A DNA stretch of 64,000 bases, from contig VXMH01000033.1 in assembly GCA_009841235.1 (NCBI GenBank), forward strand, positions 1 to 64,000, in the 5' to 3' direction. Position numbers and translations under genes: made by a program. Shown one piece after another: positions 27,386-37,151 of the stretch. The DNA comes from Caldilineaceae bacterium SB0661_bin_32. Its GTDB lineage: Bacteria > Chloroflexota > Anaerolineae > Caldilineales > Caldilineaceae. Position 1 is the first letter of the stretch. Each line of letters starts with the position of its first letter. Below the pieces are notes generated by a model. That model was not told where the DNA came from and ran no database searches. It was given only the letters and a program-made list of their open reading frames with translations.

Positions 27386-27462
27386 TGCATTTCAGTTTGA
27401 CGCTGAATGCCGGGCAAGGGAGCTAAGCGACGGCCGGCAGCATTTTTTTGCGGGAAACAGAC

Positions 27463-28329
27463 ATGACGACCGAACTACAGAGGAGCCCGAACCGGCGCCC
27501 GCTGCAGATTTCCCAATTGGGCCTCCATCTTCTGATCGCCTTCCTGCTGCTCCTCTCGCTGGTACCGACGGCGATCATGATCAACCTGTCGTTCAAGAAC
27601 GGGCTGCAGTACCGCTGGGAGCGCTGGACTCTGAGTCTGCCGTTGCGGGGCTCGAATTATTTGTCGGCCTGGGATGTAATCGACGCCTACATGATCAATA
27701 CAGTGCTTGTGGCCGTGGTCGGTCTTGCCGGCGTGCTGATTCTCTCGCTGATCGGCGGCTACGTTTTCGCGCGCATGCGCTTTCCCCTGCGAGAGCCGCT
27801 CTACTACGCTATTATCGCACTGCTGATGGTGCCGTGGGTGCTCTCGTTTATTCCCGCGTACATGCTCTACAACAATCTGGGCCTGCTCAATACGCGCTGG
27901 GCCTTGATCATCCCAAACGTCGCCGGGGGCCCGATATTCGGCATCTTTCTGATGCGGGCTTTCATCACCGGCATACCGGAGGAACTGTATGAGTCGGCGC
28001 GGTGCGACGGCGCCGGCGCGTGGTCGCTCATCTGGCGCATCACGTTCCCCCTGAGCCTGCCGGGGCTGGCCACGCTCTCCGTGCTCAATTTCGTGGCGGA
28101 GTGGAACTCGTTCCTGTGGCCGCTGGTGACGATCAGCGACATGAGCAAGCAGGTGATCTCGGTCGGCCTGTTCCGTCTGTCGCGGACGACGAATGACCTG
28201 GTCGATTTCGGATCGGGCGGTCCTCTCTTCGCCGGTTATGTGCTGGCATCGATACCCCTTGTCGTACTCTTTATTGTGCTGGGCAAGTTCTACGTTGAAG
28301 GGCTGGTTGAGTCCGGCATCAAGATGTAG
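27463..28329 (+). CDS. Sugar ABC transporter permease (MalG-like)
   Basis: A 288-residue permease with an EAA loop ELYESARCDGAGAWSLIWRITFPLSLPG and the C-terminal GKFYVEGLVESGIKM that marks MalG-type proteins. ATG 27463 is chosen; TTG 27448 in frame would add five residues. The Shine-Dalgarno is weak (GCGGGAAAC). The gap of 77 nt from the previous permease is longer than in the other two sugar importers, where permeases overlap or nearly so. It closes the second sugar importer. Confidence 0.9.
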   Translation: MTTELQRSPNRRPLQISQLGLHLLIAFLLLLSLVPTAIMINLSFKNGLQYRWERWTLSLPLRGSNYLSAWDVIDAYMINTVLVAVVGLAGVLILSLIGGYVFARMRFPLREPLYYAIIALLMVPWVLSFIPAYMLYNNLGLLNTRWALIIPNVAGGPIFGIFLMRAFITGIPEELYESARCDGAGAWSLIWRITFPLSLPGLATLSVLNFVAEWNSFLWPLVTISDMSKQVISVGLFRLSRTTNDLVDFGSGGPLFAGYVLASIPLVVLFIVLGKFYVEGLVESGIKM

Positions 28330-28482
28330 GCATCTCGAACAACTGCAACTGAACAATTGAAGATACCCTCACCCCGATTCGACACGGCTCTTGTGGCGTT
28401 TCAGTCGGCCAAACAGACAAGAAGATTCTGTAATTGGATTCGACGGACCGATCAGTTATTGAACCAAAAGGGGACGAAGACC

Positions 28483-29847
28483 ATGCGAAGAGTGCGAGTT
28501 AGCCGACGGGAATTCTTGACGGTGGCAGGCGCGACAGGCGGAGCCGCGTTGCTGGCAGCTTGTGCGCCCGCGCCTGCGGAAACAGAAGAAGGGCAGGCCG
28601 CTGCACCGGCAATGGAGGACGTGGAGCTCCAGCTGGCAGGATGGCCGGGCCAGGGGCCGGAGCTAATTGAAGGTCTGGAGACATTCGAGGAAGAGAATCC
28701 AGGAATCAAGGCCACTTGGTTAGAGACACCTGGAGATTACCGGGCGAAACTGCTTTCCATGATCGCGGCCGGCACGCCGCCCGATACTGCCTTCAGCACC
28801 GACTACTACACTTTCGCGCGCGACGGACTCCTGATTGATATCACAGACATGCTGATGGCCGATCCGTTGTTGGGCGCGGAAGACTACTTCATCCAGCCGC
28901 AGGAAGAGGAGCGCTGCACTTGGGAAGGACGCTGGTACGGCATCGGCTCATGTTGGGTCTGCCACCACGTTTATTTCAATCGCGCCATCTTCGAAGAGGA
29001 GGGCATCGACCCGCCGAGCAACGATCCTGACGAAATCTGGACGTGGGACCATTTCGTGGACGTTGCACGCCAGTTGACGGTGGACGCGAACGGCAATCAC
29101 CCCGGAGACAGTGGATTTGATATTGAGAACGTCGAACGCTGGGGCATGAACATCCCCTACTGGATGCACTGGTCATTCGTTCTTTCAAACGGCGGCTATG
29201 TGTGGCATCCGGATACGAGGCTTTACGGCTACGATCAGCCAGAAGCAATTGAGGCAGTGCAGAAGGTAGCTGACCTGGTGCTGGTAGACCAGGTAATGCC
29301 CAACTCTGCAACCTTCGAGGCGATCGGCATGGGCTTCGTGCAGCTGCTGGAGACGCGCACGATGGCAATGGTCATTGAAGGCTCATGGTCGATGGCCTAT
29401 ACACATGATATGCAGGAGCCATTGGGTACGGCGGTACTGCCTAAGATGAAAGTGCCCGCCACCTGGCTGTCGGCACATCTGCACACGATTATGCAGGGTA
29501 CGAAGCACGTAGACGAATCCTGGAAGCTGGTCCGCTTCCTCAGCAGCCCCTACTACCAGGAGCTGTTCCTGGTCTCCGGCCTATGGTTGCCCAGCCAGAC
29601 GGCGTTGATTACAGAAGAGGCGATGGACCGCTGGATGTCTCTTGAAGTACACCGGGAAGGTTACAGAAATATCGCTACCAAATGGGTGCCGGATTACGGG
29701 CACCCGATGTACGGGCCTCCAGGCGAAGGCGAGGCGAGCGGTTTCATCTGGCCTGCGCTGGACGCGGTCTGGATCGGCGACAAGACTGCCGAAGAGGCCC
29801 TGCTGGAGGCCACGCCAAAGGCGAACGAAGTACTGGAGAACGCGTAA
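28483..29847 (+). CDS. Sugar ABC transporter substrate-binding lipoprotein (family 1)
   Basis: A 454-residue exported binding protein with twin-arginine leader (SRREFLTV), lipobox LLAAC and an acidic/Ala linker. Typical segments are FEEENPGIKATWLETPGDYRAK, HHVYFNRAIFEEEGIDPP and SWKLVRFLSSPYYQELFL. ATG 28483 follows AAGGGGACGAAGACC and starts the leader; the same frame extends upstream without a signal sequence. A long stem-loop (29858-29905) follows the stop. It starts the third sugar importer of the window, immediately after the second, so two importers lie in tandem. Confidence 0.92.
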   Translation: MRRVRVSRREFLTVAGATGGAALLAACAPAPAETEEGQAAAPAMEDVELQLAGWPGQGPELIEGLETFEEENPGIKATWLETPGDYRAKLLSMIAAGTPPDTAFSTDYYTFARDGLLIDITDMLMADPLLGAEDYFIQPQEEERCTWEGRWYGIGSCWVCHHVYFNRAIFEEEGIDPPSNDPDEIWTWDHFVDVARQLTVDANGNHPGDSGFDIENVERWGMNIPYWMHWSFVLSNGGYVWHPDTRLYGYDQPEAIEAVQKVADLVLVDQVMPNSATFEAIGMGFVQLLETRTMAMVIEGSWSMAYTHDMQEPLGTAVLPKMKVPATWLSAHLHTIMQGTKHVDESWKLVRFLSSPYYQELFLVSGLWLPSQTALITEEAMDRWMSLEVHREGYRNIATKWVPDYGHPMYGPPGEGEASGFIWPALDAVWIGDKTAEEALLEATPKANEVLENA

Positions 29848-29857
29848 TCCGACTTTC

Positions 29858-29905
29858 CGCGGCGGGTGAATGAGGTCCGGTCAGGATCCTAGATCACGCG
29901 CCGCG
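29858..29905 (+). other. Intercistronic stem-loop after a binding-protein gene
   Basis: CGCGGCGGGTGA (29858-29869) and TCACGCGCCGCG (29894-29905) pair at 11 of 12 positions around a 24-nt loop that itself contains GGATCC. It begins 11 nt after the binding-protein stop and ends before the permease start at 29950. There is no T-run. Confidence 0.65.
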
Positions 29906-29949
29906 CCTTGCCGGCCCTTTCCCACCCAGCGTTGTACCCGGATGAAAGA

Positions 29950-30870
29950 ATGTCTGCGATAAACCAGAGGCTCAGCAGTTGGGGTCTGAATTCCCCCGCG
30001 GCCAGACGAAACATCACCGGTTACATCTTTATATCCCCCTTCATTCTTGGCGTCCTTATCTGGTTTCTTGTTCCGGCCGCCACCGCCGGCTGGCTGACAT
30101 TTCAGAAGTGGAATCTGATCACGGCGCCGCGTTTTGTCGGCCTGGACAACATCGAGAACCTGTTTGAGGACGAGCTCTTTCTGCAGTCTCTGAAAGTTAC
30201 CACCATGTACACCCTGGTGGCGGTCCCTCTCGGTCTGGTGCTGAGTTTCTTCATTGCGTTGCTGCTCAATACGAAGATACGCGGCATCAGCATCTATCGC
30301 ACCATCTACTATCTCCCCAGCATTGTTCCGGCAGTGGCCAGCGCCGTCCTCTGGGCCTTCATTCTGAACTCGGAGTTTGGGTTGCTGAACGCCGGTCTGC
30401 GCGCAGTCGGCCTGCCCAAAATCCTGTGGCTGCAGGAACCGGAATGGGCCTTGCCCGCTCTGATTCTGATGAGTCTGTGGGGACTGGGAGCCACCATGGT
30501 GATCTACCTGGCGGGACTGCAAGGTATACCGGAGGTGTACTATGAAGCTGCTGAGATCGACGGGGCCGGCGCCGGGAACAAGCTGATCCACGTAACCATC
30601 CCTCTCCTGTCCCCCGTCATTTTCTTCAACCTGGTCATGGGCATCATTGCCAGTTTCCAGATCTTTACCGCGGGATACCTTATTACCAGCGGCGGTCCGC
30701 AAAACGCCACGCTCTTCTACGTCCTGTACCTGTATCGGGCAGGATTTCTGCACCTAAAGATGGGGTATGCGGCTGCCCTCGCGTGGGTGCTTTTCATCAT
30801 TATCATGGGACTGACGGTGCTGATCTTCAAGTACGTGGGCAGCATGATTTACTACGAAGACACCCGTTGA
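29950..30870 (+). CDS. Sugar ABC transporter permease (MalF/UgpA-like)
   Basis: A 306-residue permease with six hydrophobic segments and the EAA loop [31 protein letters not shown] 29950 is chosen over an in-frame TTG at 29908 because the latter would add an implausible hydrophilic stretch. It lies 102 nt after the binding-protein gene, across the stem-loop. The protein is most like the permease at 6924 among the window's permeases. Confidence 0.9.
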   Translation: MSAINQRLSSWGLNSPAARRNITGYIFISPFILGVLIWFLVPAATAGWLTFQKWNLITAPRFVGLDNIENLFEDELFLQSLKVTTMYTLVAVPLGLVLSFFIALLLNTKIRGISIYRTIYYLPSIVPAVASAVLWAFILNSEFGLLNAGLRAVGLPKILWLQEPEWALPALILMSLWGLGATMVIYLAGLQGIPEVYYEAAEIDGAGAGNKLIHVTIPLLSPVIFFNLVMGIIASFQIFTAGYLITSGGPQNATLFYVLYLYRAGFLHLKMGYAAALAWVLFIIIMGLTVLIFKYVGSMIYYEDTR

Positions 30871-30954
30871 CAGGAAGTTCCAGAGAGAAGCAGGTATCAG
30901 GCGGGCCTCCTTTCGGGGCACTGGCCGGGAAGCGAAGGGCTGTAGAACGAAGTG

Positions 30955-31815
30955 ATGAAGAATGTTGGGCAGCGGACTCTAATTCAACTGATCCTCCTGG
31001 TTGGAGCGATTCTTATGGCCCTGCCATTCCTTTGGATGGTAAGCAGTTCGTTGAAGCACGAACTTCACATATTTCAATTTCCGCCCCAGATAATCCCCAA
31101 CCCGATACGCTGGCTGAACTACCCTGAAGCGCTGGCGAACCCGAATGCGATGCCGTTCCACATATACGTCAAGAACACGGTGATTATTGTCATCGTGCGT
31201 GAGGCCGCGGTCTTACTTTCGGCCTCCTTCTGTGCCTATGGCTTTGCGCGGCTGCGCTTTGTGGGTCGCGACATCTGGTTTGGCATAGTTCTTGCGACGA
31301 TGATGGTGCCCTATATTGTTTTGATGGTGCCGACCTATGTACTCTTTGCCCGTCTCCAGTGGATCGATACGTTTCTTCCACTCACTGTACCGTGGTTCTT
31401 CGGAGGTGGCGCGTTTAACATTTTCCTGCTGCGCCAGTTCTTCCGCACGATTCCGGAAGAGCTGGCAGATGCGGCGCGAATCGACGGTTGCAATGAGTAT
31501 GCCATCTATGCGCGCATCCTGATGCCCCTTGCCAAACCCGGCCTGATAGCGGTGGCGATCTTTACTTTTATCGATGGCTGGAACGATTTCATGGGTCCGC
31601 TGCTCTACCTCAACTCGCCGGAAAACTACACGGTTGCCCTGGGGCTGGCGCTTTTCCGGGCGGCCGTTGGCGGGTTTGGCTCTGCAGGCGGGCGCTCGCG
31701 CTGGGACTGGCTAATGGCCGCTTCGACGGCCATGGTAATTCCGGTCATCCTTGTATTCTTTGCTTTGCAGCGGTACTTCGTCAAGGGAGTCGTTATGACC
31801 GGGCTAAAGGGCTAA
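30955..31815 (+). CDS. Sugar ABC transporter permease (MalG-like)
   Basis: A 286-residue permease with EAA loop [28 protein letters not shown] and the terminal [17 protein letters not shown] 30952 and ATG 30955 are adjacent; either may start it and the ribosome-binding site is weak. It completes the third sugar importer. None of the three importers has an ATPase gene nearby, so they probably share a MsmK/UgpC-type ATPase encoded elsewhere, which is common in this kind of organism. Confidence 0.9.
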   Translation: MKNVGQRTLIQLILLVGAILMALPFLWMVSSSLKHELHIFQFPPQIIPNPIRWLNYPEALANPNAMPFHIYVKNTVIIVIVREAAVLLSASFCAYGFARLRFVGRDIWFGIVLATMMVPYIVLMVPTYVLFARLQWIDTFLPLTVPWFFGGGAFNIFLLRQFFRTIPEELADAARIDGCNEYAIYARILMPLAKPGLIAVAIFTFIDGWNDFMGPLLYLNSPENYTVALGLALFRAAVGGFGSAGGRSRWDWLMAASTAMVIPVILVFFALQRYFVKGVVMTGLKG

Positions 31816-31925
31816 GGTCGGGACAGGCGCAGGGGGCGCAGAGGCAATGCGGTCACAGCCGCTGCCAATGCCTAGCCGGTATAATTCAAGAGGCGCAGAG
31901 AAATTTACTTAAGGAGTGCAGACTA

Positions 31926-32876
31926 ATGTTCACGCAAGCTGAGATCGACCAGTTTCATCGCGACGGATTCATCGTGGCGAAGGGAGTGATACAGGGTGAG
32001 GAACTGGCGGCGCTGCGGGAGGCGGCGGACCGGGTGATGGAGGAGGGGATAGCGGGCGTCGATGAAAAAGGGCACCGGTACCGGCCGAACCCGGACGGCT
32101 CGCGCACGTATTTTCGCAGCGAGTTCATGTGGGACCGGGACCCGGTCTTTCAGGCGGTGACGGCTAATCCGTCGCTGCTGGCGCACTACGGTCAGCTGGT
32201 CGGACACCCGTTCATGCCGATCGTCGACTCTTTCGTCTGCAAGATTCCGGAAGGCGACGTGCCGGTCCATTGGCACCAGGACCCGCCGTTCGGCGACCCG
32301 GAGTGGCCCGATACACACCCGATCCCCAATATTGACGCCGACATCTACCTGGATCACTCGACGATCGAGAATGGCTGCGTCTGGGCGATACCGGGGCATC
32401 ACCTGGTGGGCCACGTTGAGGTGGAAAACTATTCGGAGGAGATGCTGTTCGATGAATTGGGCGCGGTGCCGATAGAGTTGGGGCCGGGCGATGTCAGTTT
32501 CCACTGCCTGTCGGCTCCGCACGGCTCTGCTGGGAACCGGACCGGCGACCTGCGCCGGACTTTTTACGTGCATTACATGAACTCCGAGGTGCAAAAGGAA
32601 TGCTACGGGCATCTTGGCTATGTCCAGCAGCTGGAGAAGGAACGCGGTCTGTTTGACGCGCGGGCATTGGCGGCGGCACAGAAGATGATCGATGCGCGGG
32701 TGGAGTTGGGCTATGGCGGTCTGGATGGAAGCGACGTGCGGCTGATGGAGGAAGGGTTCGAGTTCACGGGGCAACCCAGGACACCGCCTAGGCACTGGGG
32801 CCCGCTGATAGCCGCCATGTCAGAGGACGAGATCCGGCGTAAGAAGCGCCTGACCTTTTTGACGCCGGCAAAGTAA
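31926..32876 (+). CDS. PhyH-family dioxygenase, tandem copy 1
   Basis: A 316-residue Fe(II)/2-oxoglutarate dioxygenase. Iron ligands are H117 and D119 in VHWHQDPP and the distal His in SAPHGSAGNRTGD, where the Arg probably anchors 2-oxoglutarate. AAGGAG (31911-31916) lies 9 nt before ATG. A TATAAT box at 31880 is present, but no good -35 is seen. The downstream gene (33089) encodes a protein of exactly the same length and nearly the same motifs. Substrate unknown. Confidence 0.92.
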   Translation: MFTQAEIDQFHRDGFIVAKGVIQGEELAALREAADRVMEEGIAGVDEKGHRYRPNPDGSRTYFRSEFMWDRDPVFQAVTANPSLLAHYGQLVGHPFMPIVDSFVCKIPEGDVPVHWHQDPPFGDPEWPDTHPIPNIDADIYLDHSTIENGCVWAIPGHHLVGHVEVENYSEEMLFDELGAVPIELGPGDVSFHCLSAPHGSAGNRTGDLRRTFYVHYMNSEVQKECYGHLGYVQQLEKERGLFDARALAAAQKMIDARVELGYGGLDGSDVRLMEEGFEFTGQPRTPPRHWGPLIAAMSEDEIRRKKRLTFLTPAK

Positions 32877-33088
32877 CCCAGGCGACTTGCTCAAGTCCCG
32901 GCCGCGTTCTAATGTGTGACCGGCTTCTGTCGCGAAATTCCTCTTGCCTTCAGCAGGCTTCCCGCATGGCGTCCATTTCGCACGCTTGTGGTGGATAGGC
33001 AGGTGGGCCGCCGCTAACCTTGTTTCATTCCCGTTAGAGACAAAAGTGCAAAGGGAATGCAGTGCTTTCTTGAGTGGGAGGTAGGCGC

Positions 33089-34039
33089 GTGTTCACACAA
33101 GCAGAGATCGATCATTTTCACCGCGACGGTATCATCGTTGCCAGGGGTGTCATTCAGGGCGAAGAGCTGGCGGCTCTGCGCGCAGCAGCCGATCGCGTCG
33201 TAGAAGAAGGGATGGCGGACACTGCCCAAGCCGAGCATCGCTACCGCGCCAATAACCAGGGTGTCCCGACCTACTTCAGAAGCGAAAGAATGTGGGACCG
33301 CGACCCGGCATTCCAGGCGGTGACGGTTAACCCGACGCTGCTGACCTGTTTTGGTCAGTTGATCGGGCATCCCTTCATGCCGGTGGTAGACTCTTTTGTC
33401 TGCAAGATTCCCGAAGGGGATCTCCCTATTCACTGGCACCAGGACCCGCCGTACGGCGATCCGGAATGGACGACGACGCACCCCGTTCCCAACATTGATG
33501 CTGACATCTATTTGGACCATTCGACTGTCGAGAACGGGTGTGTGTGGGTGATCCCAGGACACCACCTGGTGGGCCACGTGGAGGTGGAGAACTTTTCCGA
33601 GCAGGCCCTGTTCGAGGAGCTGGGCGCGGTGCCGGTTGAGATGGAGCCGGGCGATGTCAGTTTTCACTGCATTTCGGCGCCGCACGGCTCGGCCGGCAAC
33701 CGCACAGGCGACCTGCGCCGCACATTCTACATACATTACCTGAACGCGGAAACGCAATACCAGTGCTACGGCCAAAAGGACAGGATTCAGAAACTGAAAG
33801 ACAGACAGGGCCTGTTCGACGCCCGCGCGCTGGCCGCGGTCCAAGAGATGATCGCCACACGCAGTGCGCTGGGTTATGGCGGCCTGGAAGGAAGCAGTTT
33901 ACGCCTGAATGAGGAAGGATTTGAATTCACTGGCGAACCAGGGACGCCGCCGCGATATTGGGGTACGTTGATCGCTGCCATGTCCGAAGACGAAATCAGG
34001 CGCAAGAAAAGCCTCGCCTATCTGACTGAATCCGAGTAA
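33089..34039 (+). CDS. PhyH-family dioxygenase, tandem copy 2
   Basis: A 316-residue paralogue of the preceding gene with the same iron triad (IHWHQDPP and SAPHGSAGNRTGD). The start is GTG 33089, chosen because GGGAGG ends 7 nt upstream and because the protein then aligns with copy 1 from its first residue; an ATG-less extension to 33074 is possible. The two copies diverge mainly in the loop after VEEG and at the C-terminus. They are separated by 212 nt, so each may have its own promoter. Confidence 0.9.
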   Translation: MFTQAEIDHFHRDGIIVARGVIQGEELAALRAAADRVVEEGMADTAQAEHRYRANNQGVPTYFRSERMWDRDPAFQAVTVNPTLLTCFGQLIGHPFMPVVDSFVCKIPEGDLPIHWHQDPPYGDPEWTTTHPVPNIDADIYLDHSTVENGCVWVIPGHHLVGHVEVENFSEQALFEELGAVPVEMEPGDVSFHCISAPHGSAGNRTGDLRRTFYIHYLNAETQYQCYGQKDRIQKLKDRQGLFDARALAAVQEMIATRSALGYGGLEGSSLRLNEEGFEFTGEPGTPPRYWGTLIAAMSEDEIRRKKSLAYLTESE

Positions 34040-34163
34040 TCGACGGCGCCTTGCGTTCCCCGACTGGATTTGAAAAGAGAGCGAGAAAGCAGTCGATTCC
34101 TTCTACTGTGTCGACGGCCGTCGCGCCTTAGCGGACTTTGCCGGATGAGTCACTTTTCTTGCC

Positions 34164-34901
34164 ATGTTCCCGTACGATAGCTGCGATCTGACACAAGACC
34201 TTCGACGCCTAGGTGTCGAAGCGGGCGATATCCTTTTTGTTCACTCCTCCTTTAAGTCGCTCGGGCCGGTCGAGGGTGGGGCTGAAAGCGTGATCCAGGC
34301 CATGGAAGACGCCATCGGGCCGGAAGGGCTGTTGCTGATGCCCTCATTCAACCTGATAAAGTGGGAGTTGCGGCCTGAGACGTGGGATATCAACAGCACA
34401 CCTTCTACGGTCGGATGGATAACTGAGCGGTTCCGACAGCTGCCGGGCGTCTACCGTTCAGACCACTACTCTCATTCGGTGGCGGCTCGGGGAAGAGGGG
34501 CGAAAGCGTTTGTCGGAGGGCATCTTCGTGATGAGGGGTATGGTTCCCATTGGGACCGCAAACCGTGGGGGAAGACTTTCGGCCTGCATTCACCCATGTA
34601 CAGAGCGTATCAGGCCGGTGGAAAGCTGCTGATGCTGGGCGTGGACTACTACACTTCGACCTACGTCCATCTGGTCGAAGCGATGTACTGGCACACGTTG
34701 CGGGCCCAAAGCCGGGACACGGAGCGGGAGCCTGCATTCCCAGCATTGGACCGTGTCAGGTTGGGCGCTTTCTGGGATCGTTTCGGGGGCCCGCAACACG
34801 GACGCGTTGGAGACGCAGACTGCCGGCTGTTTGGGATCCGAGGCTACGTCGACGCACTTCTGGCCGAGGTGGAAAAGGATCCGCGGCCCTACTTGCGCTG
34901 A
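34164..34901 (+). CDS. AAC(3)-fold N-acetyltransferase
   Basis: A 245-residue acetyl-CoA-dependent enzyme of the Antibiotic_NAT type. Landmarks are VHSSFKSLGPVEGGAESVI (25-43), LLMPSFN and DHYSHSVAARG, where the His of SHS is part of the active site. The family includes aminoglycoside 3-N-acetyltransferases, but many members act on sugar amines or other metabolites and do not confer resistance. Given the sugar-related neighbours, an amino-sugar role is at least as likely as a resistance role. It is convergent with the operon that ends at 34962. Confidence 0.85.
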   Translation: MFPYDSCDLTQDLRRLGVEAGDILFVHSSFKSLGPVEGGAESVIQAMEDAIGPEGLLLMPSFNLIKWELRPETWDINSTPSTVGWITERFRQLPGVYRSDHYSHSVAARGRGAKAFVGGHLRDEGYGSHWDRKPWGKTFGLHSPMYRAYQAGGKLLMLGVDYYTSTYVHLVEAMYWHTLRAQSRDTEREPAFPALDRVRLGAFWDRFGGPQHGRVGDADCRLFGIRGYVDALLAEVEKDPRPYLR

Positions 34902-34961
34902 AGGTTGACTCTACCGTCGACTAGCCCCTGAGCCTATGAGCCGGCAAGCGCACTTCCTCTC

Positions 34962-36050
34962 TCAATCAGCCGTATACTTTGGCAGTCTCGGGGTATGGTC
35001 ACGGACCATACGGGTCGTGCGCTTCTGCAGCGGCAGTTCGACGCGCGCGCCACCCAGGAGATGGGATTCGATGATGCCGAAGATGAGTTCGTTGCCGGCG
35101 CGGGCCGCGCGTACGCCGCCCCTGGGGGGTTGGCCGGTGTCGAGGGCATGGACAAGGTCCTGGACGGCCCGCAGCGTGGAACTGGTTGGGGGCGTCTGGG
35201 GAGCCTCCGCGATCCGGAGCTCGTTGCGCCCGCGCAGACCGACCGGCGCGGCTTTACGCACCTGCCAATCACTGCCGTCGCCGAAGGCGGTAATTGTGCC
35301 TTCGGAACAGATCGCTTCTGTTTCGGACGCGCGGGCGGTGAGAAGGACGTGGGCTTTTACCCCATTTTCAAACTGAATGGTCCCTTCCCCCTGCGGGTCG
35401 CCGGTCAGAACGTCTCCGTCGATCAGGCTGTCGCCTTCAGGAAGATGACCTTGCACCCATTCGGCCGGCGCGTCGTCGTTGAGCCTCAGAACCAGATCGA
35501 GAAAGTGGCTGCCTGTATTGAACAACGTGCCGACGTTATAGATGATAATGTGCTGCAGGTCGCCCAATTCTCCGCTGTCGATGATCTCCTTCATGCGGTC
35601 GTACTTGGTATCATAGCGCCGGTTGGTGCCGAGATTGAGTATGGCGCCGTTCCTCTCAACCGCCTCGACCATTGCATCGGCATCGGCCATTGAGGCGGCC
35701 ATTGCTTTTTCAGCATAGATTGCTTTGACGCCGCTGTCGGCGCAGGCGACGACGATCGCGGCGCGCGGCTCCGGCTGCGTGGCTACGCTGACGATGTCCA
35801 GGTCCTCTTTGGCGAGCATCTCGCGGTAGTCAGTGTACTGGCCAGCCGCGGGCACGCCGTGCAGTTTGCCGAACTCTGCCATGACGTCGGTACGCAGGTC
35901 GGCGCAGGCGACGAGGTCTGTGCGGTCGCAGGTTGTGTAGCCGGCGGCGTGTGAGTAGGGCAGCGCGATTCTGGCATAGCCGACCACTTCGTTGTCGATG
36001 AAGCCGCCCATGCGGCTGCAACCGATTACGGCGGCGCGGTAAGTTTTCAT
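34962..36050 (-). CDS. Gfo/Idh/MocA-family oxidoreductase
   Basis: A 362-residue NAD(P)-dependent dehydrogenase. The Rossmann motif is AAVIGCSRMGGF, and the strand equivalent to EKP reads AEKAMAAS, keeping the Lys. The DLVLRLNDD segment lies where the family's substrate-binding residues sit. ATG 36050 is chosen because AGGGGGAAC lies about 6 nt upstream on this strand; an upstream in-frame start would add 15 residues. It is the last of nine genes that run from 45057 to here. Its dissimilarity to the dehydrogenase at 2413 suggests a different substrate. Confidence 0.9.
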   Translation of the reverse strand: MKTYRAAVIGCSRMGGFIDNEVVGYARIALPYSHAAGYTTCDRTDLVACADLRTDVMAEFGKLHGVPAAGQYTDYREMLAKEDLDIVSVATQPEPRAAIVVACADSGVKAIYAEKAMAASMADADAMVEAVERNGAILNLGTNRRYDTKYDRMKEIIDSGELGDLQHIIIYNVGTLFNTGSHFLDLVLRLNDDAPAEWVQGHLPEGDSLIDGDVLTGDPQGEGTIQFENGVKAHVLLTARASETEAICSEGTITAFGDGSDWQVRKAAPVGLRGRNELRIAEAPQTPPTSSTLRAVQDLVHALDTGQPPRGGVRAARAGNELIFGIIESHLLGGARVELPLQKRTTRMVRDHTPRLPKYTAD

Positions 36051-36118
36051 TATTGTGTTCCCCCTGTGTGTTCCCGCTCGCGCAGGGTCTTGCATAGGAA
36101 TTCGGGAAATCCGCCCGG

Positions 36119-37030
36119 TCAGCCAAGCGCATTGATCCTGTCGCGCAGCTCCTGAGTCAGCCCCATTTCTTCGGCCTGGAAGGCCTGATCAACATGGGAC
36201 TTGCTGCGGCAGCCGATCAGGACCGAGGTGATTCCGGGTTGACCGATTACCCAGGCCAGCGCAAGCTGTACCATTGAGATGCCGGTATCAGCAGCCACTT
36301 CACGCAGGCCCTCCATGCGGCGCATGGAGGCGTCGTTTTCGTAGATATCCCAGTGGTCGGGCATGACGTCGAAGCGGGTCCCCTCGGGTGCTGTCCAGGT
36401 CTTGGTGTACTTGCCGGTGAGGAAGCCGGCGCCAAGCGGGCTGTATGAGATCACGCCGATGTTCTGGTCAGCACAGAATGGGAGGACTTCGGCCTCAATA
36501 TCACGGATGGCAACGTTGTAGTTTGGCTGAACAGATACCATGGGCGCCCAACCATTCACGTCGGCAATCCATAGCGCTTTACATAGCTGCCACGAGGCGA
36601 AATTGCTGCTTCCGACGTAGCGTATCTTGCCCTGCTCCACAAGCGTGTTGAGGGCATCCAGCGTTTCCTCGAAAGGTGTGCCGTCGTCGTAGGCATGGAG
36701 CTGGTATAGATCGATGACGTCGGTCTGCAGCCGGCGCAGGCTATCTTCGGCGAACTGCAGGACACGTTCCCGGCCCAATGGCGGCGCGATTTTTGTCGCC
36801 AGCACGACTTTCTGGCGGTTACTGCCGCGGGAGAGCCACTGGCCCAGTACCTTTTCGGAGCCGCCGGCGGAATAGACTTCGGCGGTGTCGATCAGGTTGA
36901 TATCCTTGTCCATGGCGTAGTCGAGAATCGAAAAGGACGTTTTGGCGTCGATTTCGCGGCCGAAGGTCACGCTGCCCAAGCCGATTGAACTGACGTTGAG
37001 TTCGGAGTTACCCAACTGGCGAAATTCCAT
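36119..37030 (-). CDS. Aldo/keto reductase
   Basis: A 303-residue (beta/alpha)8 NADPH-dependent reductase of the YajO/Tas type. The full tetrad is present: Asp48 in LIDTAEVY, Tyr53, Lys80 in VVLATK, and His in DLYQLHAYDDGTP. SLGAGFLTGKYT matches the family's cofactor loop. It sits 68 nt upstream of the Gfo/Idh gene in transcription order. This copy keeps the catalytic lysine that the pair at 21564/22615 has lost. Confidence 0.93.
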   Translation of the reverse strand: MEFRQLGNSELNVSSIGLGSVTFGREIDAKTSFSILDYAMDKDINLIDTAEVYSAGGSEKVLGQWLSRGSNRQKVVLATKIAPPLGRERVLQFAEDSLRRLQTDVIDLYQLHAYDDGTPFEETLDALNTLVEQGKIRYVGSSNFASWQLCKALWIADVNGWAPMVSVQPNYNVAIRDIEAEVLPFCADQNIGVISYSPLGAGFLTGKYTKTWTAPEGTRFDVMPDHWDIYENDASMRRMEGLREVAADTGISMVQLALAWVIGQPGITSVLIGCRSKSHVDQAFQAEEMGLTQELRDRINALG

Positions 37031-37151
37031 CTTCTAAACCTCCCTACATTCCTGAGTGGATACGTTCTGTCTCGGATTCGCTTGCTGCCGGTCCCGGACT
37101 GACGCGCTGGCCGCCCGAACTGTCTGCCATCAATCATGAAGCTTCCCGAGT

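Noticed and set aside
27475-28356. 293-residue open frame on the minus strand
   Set aside because: Antisense to a clear MalG-type permease; its translation is low-complexity and very Arg/Gln/His-rich.
31880-31885. Perfect TATAAT before the PhyH gene at 31926
   Set aside because: No -35 element at an acceptable spacing; a chance match cannot be excluded, so it is not listed as a promoter.
34164-34901. Aminoglycoside resistance gene
   Set aside because: The AAC(3) fold is clear, but most family members in sugar clusters are not resistance enzymes, so no resistance is claimed.
34995-35693. 232-residue open frame on the plus strand
   Set aside because: Antisense to the Gfo/Idh gene, with no recognisable domain.
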